Assembly: GCA_016283155.1 (NCBI GenBank)
Contig: JAEEMI010000016.1
Coordinates: 1-44,725, forward strand
DNA from: Clostridia bacterium
GTDB taxonomy: Bacteria > Bacillota > Clostridia > Christensenellales > UBA1242
Direction: 5' to 3'
DNA length: 44,725 bases
Each line of letters begins with the position of its first letter. Positions within the stretch are counted from its first letter, which is position 1. Positions 1 to 6,786 of this stretch are shown here, in pieces. Position numbers and translations under genes: made by a program. The notes below the pieces were generated by a model that saw nothing but the letters and a program-made list of their open reading frames with translations, searched no databases and was not told the origin of the DNA.

Positions 1-897
1 CAATGTCAAAATTTGTTGATTCTTGTTATTGGTATTTTGTTTAATTGTGTTCGCAATGTTACCATCTGAACTTTCAATCTTAAGAATAACTTTCAAGCCA
101 AGTTCATCAACTTTACCAGCCAAGAATGTAATGGTTTTAAACCTAGCTTCAGTTTCAGCTGAACAACCAATAAACGCTGCATAGTAATCAAGATTGTAAT
201 CTTCAACTAAATAACGGAATGGGAAACGGTCGCCGAAAACTAAAGTTTTAACAGCACCGTTATCAACCGCTTGTTCATATTCAGCATCTAATGCGGCTAA
301 TTTTTTGTTATAAGTTTTTGCATTATTCAAATATGTATCTTTGTTTGCACTATCAATTTTAGCAATTTGGTTAGCAAATTCAGTAACGAAGATTTCAGCA
401 TTTTTCAAAGACAACCAAACATGTTCATCATATTCAGTTTCTTCCTCTTCTTCATCTTCGCCTTCATGTTCGTGCTCTTCTTCGCCTTGCATACCTTCTT
501 TCAACTCTTCTTCTTTGGCTTTATCACCAAGCACATCCATCAAATTAATCACAACCATGTTTTTGTTGGTTGCATTTTTCAAAGCTTCATCAACCCATTC
601 ATCAGATTCACCACCGACATAAATAAACAAATCGGCTTTTGCAATTTTTGCAACATCTTTAACAGTTGGTTGATAACTGTGTAAATCGGTTCCATTATTC
701 ATTAATAATATTAAATCAAAGTTATCTTTTTGTTCACCAATCACTTCACTTACCCAATCATATTCCGGAAAAATTGTGCAAACCACACTGATTTTATTGT
801 TATGGTTGTTATTACCACAAGCTGTTAATGTGCACAAAGCACCAAAACTAACAACAAGAGCAAGAACAAACATAAATAGTTTTTTTATGTTTTTCAT
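1..897 (-). CDS. Zinc ABC transporter substrate-binding lipoprotein (ZnuA/AdcA type), 3' end cut by window
   Basis: Solute-binding lipoprotein of a zinc (or manganese) ABC importer, which delivers metal at the cell surface to a permease not in this window. I translated it directly: ATG at 897, preceded by AAGGAG, open for 299 codons to base 1 with no stop. It has a signal peptide with lipobox LTAC (Cys about residue 27). Likely metal ligands are the His in DLHSYQP and in YDEHVWLS. Between them is an acidic and His-bearing loop (EEEHEHEGEDEEEEE), as in zinc-specific members of cluster 9. The third ligand region reads GDRFPFRYLVEDYNLDYY rather than the usual His-containing motif; this variant is familiar from gut Firmicutes. 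It follows zur and a small Cys/His membrane protein on the same strand, so zinc is the likely substrate. The permease and ATPase probably lie beyond base 1. Confidence 0.9.
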   Translation of the reverse strand, partial: MKNIKKLFMFVLALVVSFGALCTLTACGNNNHNNKISVVCTIFPEYDWVSEVIGEQKDNFDLILLMNNGTDLHSYQPTVKDVAKIAKADLFIYVGGESDEWVDEALKNATNKNMVVINLMDVLGDKAKEEELKEGMQGEEEHEHEGEDEEEEETEYDEHVWLSLKNAEIFVTEFANQIAKIDSANKDTYLNNAKTYNKKLAALDAEYEQAVDNGAVKTLVFGDRFPFRYLVEDYNLDYYAAFIGCSAETEARFKTITFLAGKVDELGLKVILKIESSDGNIANTIKQNTNNKNQQILTL

Positions 898-951
898 TTT
901 TATCTCCTTAATTTTTTAATATTGAAAAGTCCTAATTATTTAGGCAAAAAA

Positions 952-1245
952 TCAGATCAATATTTCAATCTTTAAGGAAACTAAACTTTTGTTTTTTTCT
1001 TGGTTATTGTTATTTAAAAATAATTTATCAACAAAGCCAAAAATCATGGCACAAGTAATTATTACGGCAATCACACCTGTACCTAACTCTTCAATAGCTT
1101 TTTCTAATACAGTGATCTCTTCACAAATTGGGCAATCTTCACCACAACAATCATGGTCGGCTTCGTGGGCAATAAATAAAATTGAGCATACAAAGAAAGC
1201 AATCAACACGATTGATAAAATAATGGCTAAACTCTTTCTTTTCAT
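952..1245 (-). CDS. Small two-helix membrane protein with a Cys/His-rich loop, in the zinc uptake operon
   Basis: Unrecognised 97-residue protein. It has a hydrophobic helix at about residues 6-26, a loop HEADHDCCGEDCPIC at 27-41 with four Cys and two His, and a second helix at about 57-77. The tail is short and polar. The start is fixed by AAAGGAGG just upstream of the ATG. It lies between zur (19-base gap or less) and the znuA-like gene, all on one strand, so it is almost certainly zinc-repressed with them. By position and ligand set I infer a metal-binding accessory, for example a zinc chaperone or sensor on the outer membrane face. I know similar small proteins beside Zur-type regulators in Clostridia but no established function. 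Confidence 0.75.
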   Translation of the reverse strand: MKRKSLAIILSIVLIAFFVCSILFIAHEADHDCCGEDCPICEEITVLEKAIEELGTGVIAVIITCAMIFGFVDKLFLNNNNQEKNKSLVSLKIEILI

Positions 1246-1263
1246 TGTATCCTCCTTTTATTT

Positions 1264-1653
1264 TTATTTACGACACTTCTCGCAAACACCATATAAAATG
1301 GTGCTATCACTATCAAGATTGAAATTGCTATTCTGCAAAACACTTTTGACAATCTTATTACTATCAGCATCTGGTAAATGTTCAGTCTTACCACATTTAG
1401 TACAAGTCAAATGCAAATGACCTTTACATTCATCACAATCAACAAATTGATAAAAGATTTTGCGGTTACCACTCTTGATGTTTTTTCTAATCTTGCCGTC
1501 TTTTTCCAATTCGGCCAAATTACGATACACTGCACTAATACTGATCTTTTCACTCTTTAATTGTTCGGCAATCTCTTCCGCAGAAAAAGCTTGGTCGTGA
1601 TGACTTTCGAAAAAACTCATTAACACTTCTCTCTGCTTAGTATTGTATTGCAT
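1264..1653 (-). CDS. zur: Fur-family regulator, probably zinc uptake repressor Zur
   Basis: Metal-responsive repressor, 129 residues. The N-terminal winged helix contains SAVYRNLAELEKDGKI, the typical Fur-family recognition region. The C-terminal half has CDEC (C73, C76), HLHLTCTKC (H79, H81, C84, C87) and CEKC (C124, C127), which fit the structural Cys4 zinc site and the regulatory zinc ligands of this family. The start is taken at the ATG at 1653 because AGGAG sits five bases before it; a GTG two codons earlier is less well placed. It heads an operon with the Cys/His membrane protein and the znuA-like gene. That context favours Zur over Fur or PerR. A perfect palindrome on its promoter suggests autorepression. 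Confidence 0.85.
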   Translation of the reverse strand: MQYNTKQREVLMSFFESHHDQAFSAEEIAEQLKSEKISISAVYRNLAELEKDGKIRKNIKSGNRKIFYQFVDCDECKGHLHLTCTKCGKTEHLPDADSNKIVKSVLQNSNFNLDSDSTILYGVCEKCRK

Positions 1654-1667
1654 TTTCACTCCTAATC

Positions 1668-1690
1668 AATTTGCGATTAATTCGCAAATT
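1668..1690. promoter_or_regulatory. Probable Zur operator palindrome
   Basis: Perfect inverted repeat AATTTGCGA-N5-TCGCAAATT (23 bp). It overlaps the -10 element of the zur promoter and lies just before the Shine-Dalgarno. The size and symmetry fit a Fur-superfamily box, though the sequence differs from the Bacillus Zur consensus. Binding by the adjacent Zur is inferred from position. Confidence 0.75.
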
Positions 1691-1714
1691 ACCACACATC
1701 AAACACAATGTCAA
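1686..1714 (-). promoter_or_regulatory. Promoter of the zur-znuA operon
   Basis: Consensus -35 TTGACA at 1709-1714, 17-bp spacer, -10 TAATTT at 1686-1691 preceded by TGG (extended -10). The -10 lies inside the palindrome at 1668-1690, so repressor binding would block RNA polymerase. Confidence 0.7.
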
Positions 1715-1744
1715 GATTAAGTTTTTCAACAAATTACGATCAAT

Positions 1745-1780
1745 AAAAAAGTTTTTACGAATACCCGTAAAAACTTTTTT
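1745..1780. terminator. Bidirectional intrinsic terminator
   Basis: Perfect 15-bp stem (AAAAAAGTTTTTACG and its complement) around a 6-base loop, with T-runs on both strands. It follows the membrane protein gene ending at 1801 and insulates it from the zur promoter. Confidence 0.85.
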
Positions 1781-1800
1781 TTTAATAATTATAAACTTTA

Positions 1801-2463
1801 TTAATAATTTTTGTTTTTATTCATTCTCTTTATATGGTCTAATCCAAACAATCCATAACCGAGAGCGACGAAAATTAAAACTAAAATTGCAATCCAACCG
1901 ATTACACCACCCAAACCCAATTTTGCTACATTTAAGAAAAAATATGGGTAAAGTAAACCATTATAGTTACTGCCAAGAATAGCGGCTCGAATTAAAATCA
2001 AGAGTACATAGATTAATGGCATTACTGTTGCTAATAATGGATAGTACCATTTAGTTTGACAATGTTCGGTAAATAAAGCCCAATCCAATGTAAACATAAT
2101 TGGCAAGATTAAATGTAGAATTAAATTCTGGATCGATAAGAAATAATCAGCAACTGTGTAATCCTTAGCGAGTAAAATGTTATATACCAAGCAGGTGACT
2201 AAAATCATAATCAAACTCATGAATTTAAATTTAGGCAACACATTGCAGTAACCCTCCGGACTACTTTTAAATGATTTAATTGTTTTAATTAATGCATAAA
2301 ATATCACACCAAAGCAAATGTAATTACTTAGGTTAGTATAATATAAATAAAAGTTCTCATTAAAGTTCTGCTTAAAATATCCTAAACTGCCAATGATACC
2401 AATTACACCTAACACTATGTAAATTGTTCTAAAAATAATTTGTGTAAGTTTATTTTTAATCAT
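1801..2463 (-). CDS. Pr6Pr (FAR-17a/AIG1-like) family integral membrane protein
   Basis: Polytopic membrane protein of about 220 residues with six or so hydrophobic segments and conserved-looking features such as FYLYYTNLSNY near the first extracellular loop and LPIMFTLDW in the middle. These match bacterial Pr6Pr family proteins, whose biochemical role is unknown; eukaryotic relatives (AIG1/ADTRP) hydrolyse fatty-acid esters. I place the start at the ATG at 2463 because AAGGAGG lies seven bases upstream, inside the end of degV. An upstream in-frame start would lie further inside degV. The gene overlaps the degV stop by a few bases, so the two are translationally coupled. A strong terminator follows. 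A shared lipid role with DegV is possible but unproven. Confidence 0.65.
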   Translation of the reverse strand: MIKNKLTQIIFRTIYIVLGVIGIIGSLGYFKQNFNENFYLYYTNLSNYICFGVIFYALIKTIKSFKSSPEGYCNVLPKFKFMSLIMILVTCLVYNILLAKDYTVADYFLSIQNLILHLILPIMFTLDWALFTEHCQTKWYYPLLATVMPLIYVLLILIRAAILGSNYNGLLYPYFFLNVAKLGLGGVIGWIAILVLIFVALGYGLFGLDHIKRMNKNKNY

Positions 2464-3313
2464 TTTCTTCCTCCTTTTCAAAAAATGCTACTGCTATTGC
2501 CCCTGGTCCAATGTGAGTTCCAATCGTACTACCAATGATGTACTCAGGAACATCATTACATTTTTCTTTCCAAAGTGTTCCACTATCTTCGATATATTTA
2601 TCCAAGACAACAGTATCAAAATCAGCATATCCTGTTACGAACGGCATGTCAAAATCTATACCACGTGATTTCTTAATCAAAGTATTAAGTAAATTGTTAC
2701 CGTTCTTAGAGCCTAATGCTTTACCCACTAATTTAATTTCTCCATCTTTAACGGCAATTACTGGCTTAACATTAAGCAAAGCCCCAGCAAAAGCTACTAA
2801 CGACGAAATTCTACCACCCTTCTTCAAAAATTTAAGTGTCTGCAGCAAACCTAAAACTCTAATTAAACTTTTCTTATGTTCGATTTTTTCAACAATCTTT
2901 TCAATAGTTAAATTTTGTTTTACTAAATTGATAGCATACTGTGTTAATATTCTTTCTCCGACACAAGCATTTAAACTATCAATTACAAAAACATTTTCAA
3001 AATTCTTAGCAGCCTTGCACGCTTGATGATATGTACTTGATAATTTTGATGATAAACAAATGACAATAACGCTATCACCATCTTTAGTCATCATTTCGAG
3101 TTTTTCTTTGTATCGATATTCAGAGATTTGACTTGTTTGTGGAAATGACGAAGTTTCAATTAACTTTTTAAAAAAATCTTCGTGCGATAAATTTGCACCA
3201 TCAAAGTATGTTACCCCATCAATCATGATTTCCATTGGAATCATTTCAATACCTAATTTTTTAGCTTCAGTTTCTGTAATATCACTGGCCGAATCAACCA
3301 ATATTTTTATCAT
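2456..3313 (-). CDS. DegV family protein (fatty-acid-binding, FakB-like)
   Basis: Fatty-acid-binding protein of the DegV family, 285 residues, the usual length. Hallmarks are the N-terminus ILVDSASDI, the TSQISEYRYKEKLEMM stretch, KKGGRISS in the middle and GSTIGTHIGPGA near the C-terminus. FakB-type DegV proteins present a bound fatty acid to the kinase FakA, and a FakA-type gene lies at 25184-26941 in this window, so the partnership is plausible. The start has GAGGTG upstream. It is the first gene of a two-gene operon with the Pr6Pr protein. Two palindromic operators matching a site upstream of marR lie in its promoter region, so it is probably controlled by that MarR protein. DegV proteins without a known ligand are common, so lipid specificity is open. 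Confidence 0.85.
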   Translation of the reverse strand: MIKILVDSASDITETEAKKLGIEMIPMEIMIDGVTYFDGANLSHEDFFKKLIETSSFPQTSQISEYRYKEKLEMMTKDGDSVIVICLSSKLSSTYHQACKAAKNFENVFVIDSLNACVGERILTQYAINLVKQNLTIEKIVEKIEHKKSLIRVLGLLQTLKFLKKGGRISSLVAFAGALLNVKPVIAVKDGEIKLVGKALGSKNGNNLLNTLIKKSRGIDFDMPFVTGYADFDTVVLDKYIEDSGTLWKEKCNDVPEYIIGSTIGTHIGPGAIAVAFFEKEEEND

Positions 3314-3331
3314 TTAGCACCTCTTTTTTAC

Positions 3332-3349
3332 TTGTTGATTTTTCAACAA
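3332..3349. promoter_or_regulatory. MarR-type operator, degV proximal site
   Basis: Perfect palindrome TTGTTGA-N4-TCAACAA, 19 bases upstream of the degV start codon. Same motif as the site at 3368-3387. Confidence 0.7.
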
Positions 3350-3367
3350 CTTTACCTTACAACCCGG

Positions 3368-3387
3368 CTTGTTGATTTGTCAACAAG
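3368..3387. promoter_or_regulatory. MarR-type operator, degV distal site containing a -35 element
   Basis: Perfect palindrome CTTGTTGA-N4-TCAACAAG, centre 37 bp from the proximal site. Read on the minus strand it contains TTGACA, a likely -35 element for degV, so binding would occlude the promoter. Confidence 0.7.
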
Positions 3388-3421
3388 ATTTTACAACATA
3401 AATTAAATCTTTCGCTTAATG

Positions 3422-3868
3422 CTATTTACTTTCGCTAATGGTTTTTAGATTGGCATAAATTTTATTAAAGGTTTTATAAAAGGCAACTAATTCTTCACGA
3501 GAAATATAGCTTTCATCATAATTAATAATTGACTCAATTTTTTTGCTAATAATTTCAGCGATCTTAACCCCCTGAGCAGTTAATTGCAATATTGCATTGT
3601 ATTTCTTTTTGTTGTCATCTTTTTCGCAAACAATGTACCCTTGACATTCAAGCTCTTTTAATGTGCGAGAAATTGCCGCTTTATCTTCATCACACAAGAT
3701 ACAAATATCTTTGGCAGAAAGCGAATCTTTACTTTCATAAATATAAAACAAGCAATTAACCTGAGTACCTTTAAGACCATATTTTTTCATTTCATTATTT
3801 TTAATTTTGTTAATTGCCCTATTCGCTTGTGAAATTAATAAAGTAAATTCTTTAAACCGATTCTCCAT
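3422..3868 (-). CDS. MarR-family transcriptional regulator
   Basis: Dimeric winged-helix regulator of 148 residues. The HTH covers about residues 48-75 (SAKDICILCDEDKAAISRTL) followed by the wing EKDDNKKKYNAILQLT. N- and C-terminal helices provide the dimer interface. Start ATG preceded by GAGG. It sits directly upstream of degV on the same strand. In its own promoter region (3897-3916) it has the same ATCTTGTTGACAAA core as the degV operator, consistent with autoregulation and control of degV. FabT, which controls fatty-acid synthesis in streptococci, is a MarR protein; with degV as neighbour a lipid-responsive role is an attractive inference. No ligand can be assigned from sequence. Confidence 0.85.
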   Translation of the reverse strand: MENRFKEFTLLISQANRAINKIKNNEMKKYGLKGTQVNCLFYIYESKDSLSAKDICILCDEDKAAISRTLKELECQGYIVCEKDDNKKKYNAILQLTAQGVKIAEIISKKIESIINYDESYISREELVAFYKTFNKIYANLKTISESK

Positions 3869-3896
3869 AAATCCTCATTATTAGAGTAGTTACAAA

Positions 3897-3916
3897 TCAG
3901 TTGTTTTGTCAACAAG
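3897..3916. promoter_or_regulatory. Degenerate MarR-type operator upstream of marR
   Basis: One perfect half-site (TCAACAAG on the plus strand) with a degenerate partner. On the minus strand it reads ATCTTGTTGACAAA, identical over 14 bases to the distal degV operator, and again embeds TTGACA as a possible -35. Confidence 0.55.
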
Positions 3917-3917
3917 A

Positions 3918-4595
3918 TTACTTTTCTAGCATTGTTTGAATGACTTCGTTTATTTCTTCAAATTTGATACCTTTGTCTCCTACTAAAAATGATTTAATCC
4001 CAATTTCAGTTGCAGGCGCAATATCTTCTGTTTCACTATTACCAAAGAAAATTACTTCATCAGCAATTAAATGATTTTGATCCAAAATTTCTTGATAGAA
4101 CTTCGGATTTGGTTTGGAATAATGCGAAGTTTCGTAAGATGTGATGTAGTCAAAATCTTCTTCGTTTAAGTTGATATAATTCAAACGGTTGATCATTGCA
4201 CAACGGGGAAAAACTGGATTTGAAGCTAAGATAAGTTTTAACTCTTGTGCTTTAACAAAATCAATCACTCCCCTTGCCTTTGGGTTTTCACCACAAAACA
4301 CTTTTGCCTGCTTGAATTCGTTACGATAAAAATTAGTAAATAAAGATGCATCTTTCAATTTGTCTTTTCCATATATATCTACAAAGCAATGCCAAAATGC
4401 TTGTTCATTTGTTTGCGAACCATCATTCTTAATCATTGCCTTAAAGCCAGCCCAAATCACCTTAACTAACTCTTCACTTTTATATCCATATGGAGCCAAT
4501 TTCTTACAAAGCATTCCCAAATACCCATTGGTAAATTGATCTTCATTCATTGGCAATAAAGTACCATCTAAATCAAACAAAACTGCTTTCAGCAT
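3918..4595 (-). CDS. HAD-superfamily hydrolase (phosphoglycolate-phosphatase-like)
   Basis: Predicted soluble phosphatase, 225 residues. HAD motif I is VLFDLDGTLLP at the N-terminus (nucleophile Asp), motif II is LILASNP near residue 120, motif III Lys lies in HYSKPNP, and motif IV acidic residues are in VIFFGNSETEDIAPA. A helical cap sits between motifs I and II. The substrate cannot be assigned. I start it at the ATG at 4595 because GGGGGAG precedes it and the HAD fold begins there; the 17 codons upstream look non-coding. It ends just before the marR promoter. Confidence 0.85.
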   Translation of the reverse strand: MLKAVLFDLDGTLLPMNEDQFTNGYLGMLCKKLAPYGYKSEELVKVIWAGFKAMIKNDGSQTNEQAFWHCFVDIYGKDKLKDASLFTNFYRNEFKQAKVFCGENPKARGVIDFVKAQELKLILASNPVFPRCAMINRLNYINLNEEDFDYITSYETSHYSKPNPKFYQEILDQNHLIADEVIFFGNSETEDIAPATEIGIKSFLVGDKGIKFEEINEVIQTMLEK

Positions 4596-4927
4596 ATCTC
4601 CCCCTTTAATACCAATACAATAACACACGTTTTTATAATTCTCCAAACCAAATTCAAAAACAATATTTTTGTGTGCATGCTACCTTTTTTACTTCCAACT
4701 TGCAAGTATTACCCAAACACTAAACATTCTAATTCATAAAAAACTCCTAACATCATTTAGGAGCCCTTCTTTAATAATCTTGCGACGTAAGCAGAAAAAA
4801 CTATATCATGTGTTTTTTGATGTACTTTTACGTCTAACAGGAGACTCTTCTGAACCCTCGTCAAACTCATTTTTATATTCCAGTTAACACAATATGTATT
4901 TTCTACATCTGTTAAAAACTTTTAAGG
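4596..4927. other. 332-bp intergenic stretch without a convincing gene
   Basis: Between the HAD gene and fic. It contains a terminator-like hairpin at 4744-4763 and short open frames with no ribosome binding site or recognisable family. No RNA gene or repeat family is evident. Confidence 0.6.
4744..4763 (-). terminator. Intrinsic terminator, probably for fic
   Basis: Stem CTCCTAA/TTAGGAG with a 6-base loop followed on the minus strand by TTTTTT. It is about 165 bases beyond the fic stop codon, with no other gene between. Confidence 0.6.
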
Positions 4928-5791
4928 TTATTCCTCTTCGTAATAATACGAATAATCAATACCTTTCATAAACATTTCACGGTCATTGATTTTATCCGTT
5001 AGAGCATTTTTTATTAATGCTTTGATTCTCGTTCCGTCGTTAACACTTTCACGCATAGCATTGAGGTAATCGTTTTTATCAATTTGACTCCAATCAACAC
5101 ATTTTTTTAACGAACGCTTTAACATTAAATCCAGCCAAATACGAGTTGAACGACCATTGCCTTCCATAAACGGATGAACAATATTCATTTCAATATATTT
5201 ATCACAAATATTATCAAAAGTTGTTTCAGGCATCTTTTCTACATTGGGTAAAGTTGTGTCAAAGTATTGGCACGGCGCAAATTTGAAACCACCTTTGGAA
5301 ATATCTTTGGTGCGAATTTGACCTGCAAAATCATAAAGTCCACCAAATAGATATCCGTGAATTTGTTGTAAACTTTTAATTGTGCCTGGTTCTAAATTAT
5401 TTAACAATCTACTTTCAAACAAAGCATACGCCTTGGTTTTACTCTTTCCATCAATCGTCTCTGGCGCATAAGTAAACCATTCAATAAAACGATTAGCTTT
5501 TGTGCCGGGGAAAGTCTTTGCTAACGTAATAATGCCCTGATTATCCAAACAATCTGTCATATATTGTTTATTATCCTTGGCTGTCAATTTCAGTCCCTTA
5601 CAATTTGTAAGGACCTGACTGTTGATCTTTTTCAAACGATTCTTCAAAACATACCAGTAATTTTTAGGGTCTTGACTATCGCTTAAAACCGCAACGATAT
5701 CAACTGCTGCAAACCACCATTGGTTAGTCGAATCGTCCCACACAGCACGAACTTCTTTATTATCAAAAAAGCGAATTGATAATTTTTGCAT
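4928..5791 (-). CDS. BRO-N domain fused to class III-type Fic domain
   Basis: Predicted AMP-transferase with a DNA-binding-type N-terminus, 287 residues. Residues 1 to about 110 match the BRO-N domain of phage antirepressors (WWFAAVDIVAVLSDSQDPKNY; GIITLAKTFPGTKANRFIEW). Residues about 118-287 are a single-domain Fic protein with the complete active site HPFMEGNGRSTR (206-217; His206 catalytic, Arg at 214 and 217 for nucleotide phosphates). The C-terminus has SYYYE (Ser281, Glu285), which fits the class III inhibitory SxxxE motif, though the usual Gly after Glu is Glu here. Ordinary proteins of this Fic type are about 200 residues and lack BRO-N. No Shine-Dalgarno; a TATATT -10 element lies six bases upstream. 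The likely role is a self-inhibited toxin or regulatory AMPylator; its target is unknown. Confidence 0.85.
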   Translation of the reverse strand: MQKLSIRFFDNKEVRAVWDDSTNQWWFAAVDIVAVLSDSQDPKNYWYVLKNRLKKINSQVLTNCKGLKLTAKDNKQYMTDCLDNQGIITLAKTFPGTKANRFIEWFTYAPETIDGKSKTKAYALFESRLLNNLEPGTIKSLQQIHGYLFGGLYDFAGQIRTKDISKGGFKFAPCQYFDTTLPNVEKMPETTFDNICDKYIEMNIVHPFMEGNGRSTRIWLDLMLKRSLKKCVDWSQIDKNDYLNAMRESVNDGTRIKALIKNALTDKINDREMFMKGIDYSYYYEEE

Positions 5792-5797
5792 TAAAAT

Positions 5798-5803
5798 AAT
5801 ATA
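5798..5803 (-). promoter_or_regulatory. Extended -10 element of fic, six bases from the start codon
   Basis: TATATT preceded by TGT (extended -10), spaced six bases from the ATG with no Shine-Dalgarno. Transcription should start at or next to the start codon. The -35 (TCACAA) is weak. Confidence 0.5.
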
Positions 5804-5825
5804 ACATATTTATTGACAGTTTGTG

Positions 5826-5875
5826 ATGTTATTTTTTTAACATAAAGAATATCGCATCGTATAATGCACGATATT
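5826..5875. repeat. Two inverted repeats upstream of fic
   Basis: First, ATGTTA-N6-TAACAT at 5826-5843. Second, AATATCGCAT (5848-5857) and ATGCACGATATT (5864-5875), pairing with a two-base bulge around CGTATA. Both could be operators; neither has a T-run making it a clear terminator. Confidence 0.55.
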
Positions 5876-5915
5876 TTAGAATAATAAAGTTATTTTACAG
5901 AGAAATACCCAAAAT

Positions 5916-5949
5916 ACTATAACCAAAACTATGACTAAACTATGACCAA
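5916..5949. repeat. Three tandem 11-bp direct repeats, ACTATRACYAA
   Basis: Copies at 5916-5926, 5928-5938 and 5939-5949, with periods of 12 and 11 bp, about one helical turn. The layout resembles an array of activator or repressor sites. They lie between the end of the ZIP gene and the fic promoter. Confidence 0.65.
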
Positions 5950-5976
5950 AAATGTTTTTATACAATTTCTATAGAA

Positions 5977-6777
5977 TTATCCTAATGCAACGTCCAAAGT
6001 CATCATTAACACAAAACTAACAATAAATGACCAAACACCGTGATGATGAATTGAATCACCTTTCATATCTGGTATCATTTCTTCGGCAATCACATATAGC
6101 ATACAACCTGCTGCAAATGCCAAAGCCCAAGGCATAATCATTTTTATTTGCATTGCTAAAAACAGTCCTATTACTGCAGCAATTGGTTCAACTGCACCAG
6201 ATAAAACGCCCAAGAAAAATGATTTTTTATTATTTACATTCTCACTTTTATACATTAACGATACTACCGCGCCTTCAGGAATATTTTGAATTCCAATACC
6301 AATAGCCAACATTAATGCACCCATAATTGCAGTAGTTGGATTTGTGTTCCAACTTGCCAGTGCAATACCATACGCAATTCCAACTGACAAACCTTCTGGT
6401 ATATTGTGAATTGTAACTGCTAAAAACATTTTAAATGTTTTATTAATCTTGTTAGTTTTAATTCCTTCCTCTTTACCTTCTTTATGTAAATGTGGAATCA
6501 GTTTATCAATTCCCCAAATAAATAATCCACCTAAAATGATAGCTATTCCAACAATCAACCATATCGGTAAAACTGTAATCCCTGAATTTTCAATTGCCGG
6601 TATTATTAAAGAAAATATCGATGCTGATAACATTACCCCACTAGCAAAGCCTAAAAAGATTTGATTTACCTTGGGTGAAATATCTTTTCCTTTAAAGAAA
6701 AAGACAAACGCCGCTCCAATTGCTGTGCAGAAAAAGATAAACGAAATACCAATAATTGCCAGCCAAATTGAGTTCAT
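5977..6777 (-). CDS. ZIP-family divalent metal transporter
   Basis: Inner-membrane zinc/divalent cation transporter of the ZIP (ZupT/GufA) type, 266 residues, about eight helices. TM4 has TIHNIPEGLSVG and TM5 has IGIQNIPEGAVVS, the paired motifs that line the metal path. A His-bearing loop (HLHKEGKEEG) lies before TM4. ATG preceded by AGGACG. It begins nine bases after the ABC permease stop, so it is the third gene of the TetR-linked exporter operon. Why an importer-type protein sits in an exporter operon is unclear. A second, distinct ZIP gene is at 28226-29008. Confidence 0.9.
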   Translation of the reverse strand: MNSIWLAIIGISFIFFCTAIGAAFVFFFKGKDISPKVNQIFLGFASGVMLSASIFSLIIPAIENSGITVLPIWLIVGIAIILGGLFIWGIDKLIPHLHKEGKEEGIKTNKINKTFKMFLAVTIHNIPEGLSVGIAYGIALASWNTNPTTAIMGALMLAIGIGIQNIPEGAVVSLMYKSENVNNKKSFFLGVLSGAVEPIAAVIGLFLAMQIKMIMPWALAFAAGCMLYVIAEEMIPDMKGDSIHHHGVWSFIVSFVLMMTLDVALG

Positions 6778-6786
6778 CGTGACGTC

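Noticed and set aside
341..684. Plus-strand open frames over the znuA-like gene
   Set aside because: They are Ser/Phe-rich antisense shadows of a minus-strand gene that I could translate through to base 1 with signal peptide and lipobox.
4757..4870. Possible small protein of 37 residues on the minus strand
   Set aside because: No Shine-Dalgarno, no recognisable domain, and its stop codon is inside the terminator hairpin.
4669..4887. 72-codon plus-strand frame between the HAD gene and fic
   Set aside because: No ribosome binding site, and composition unlike a protein; treated as non-coding.
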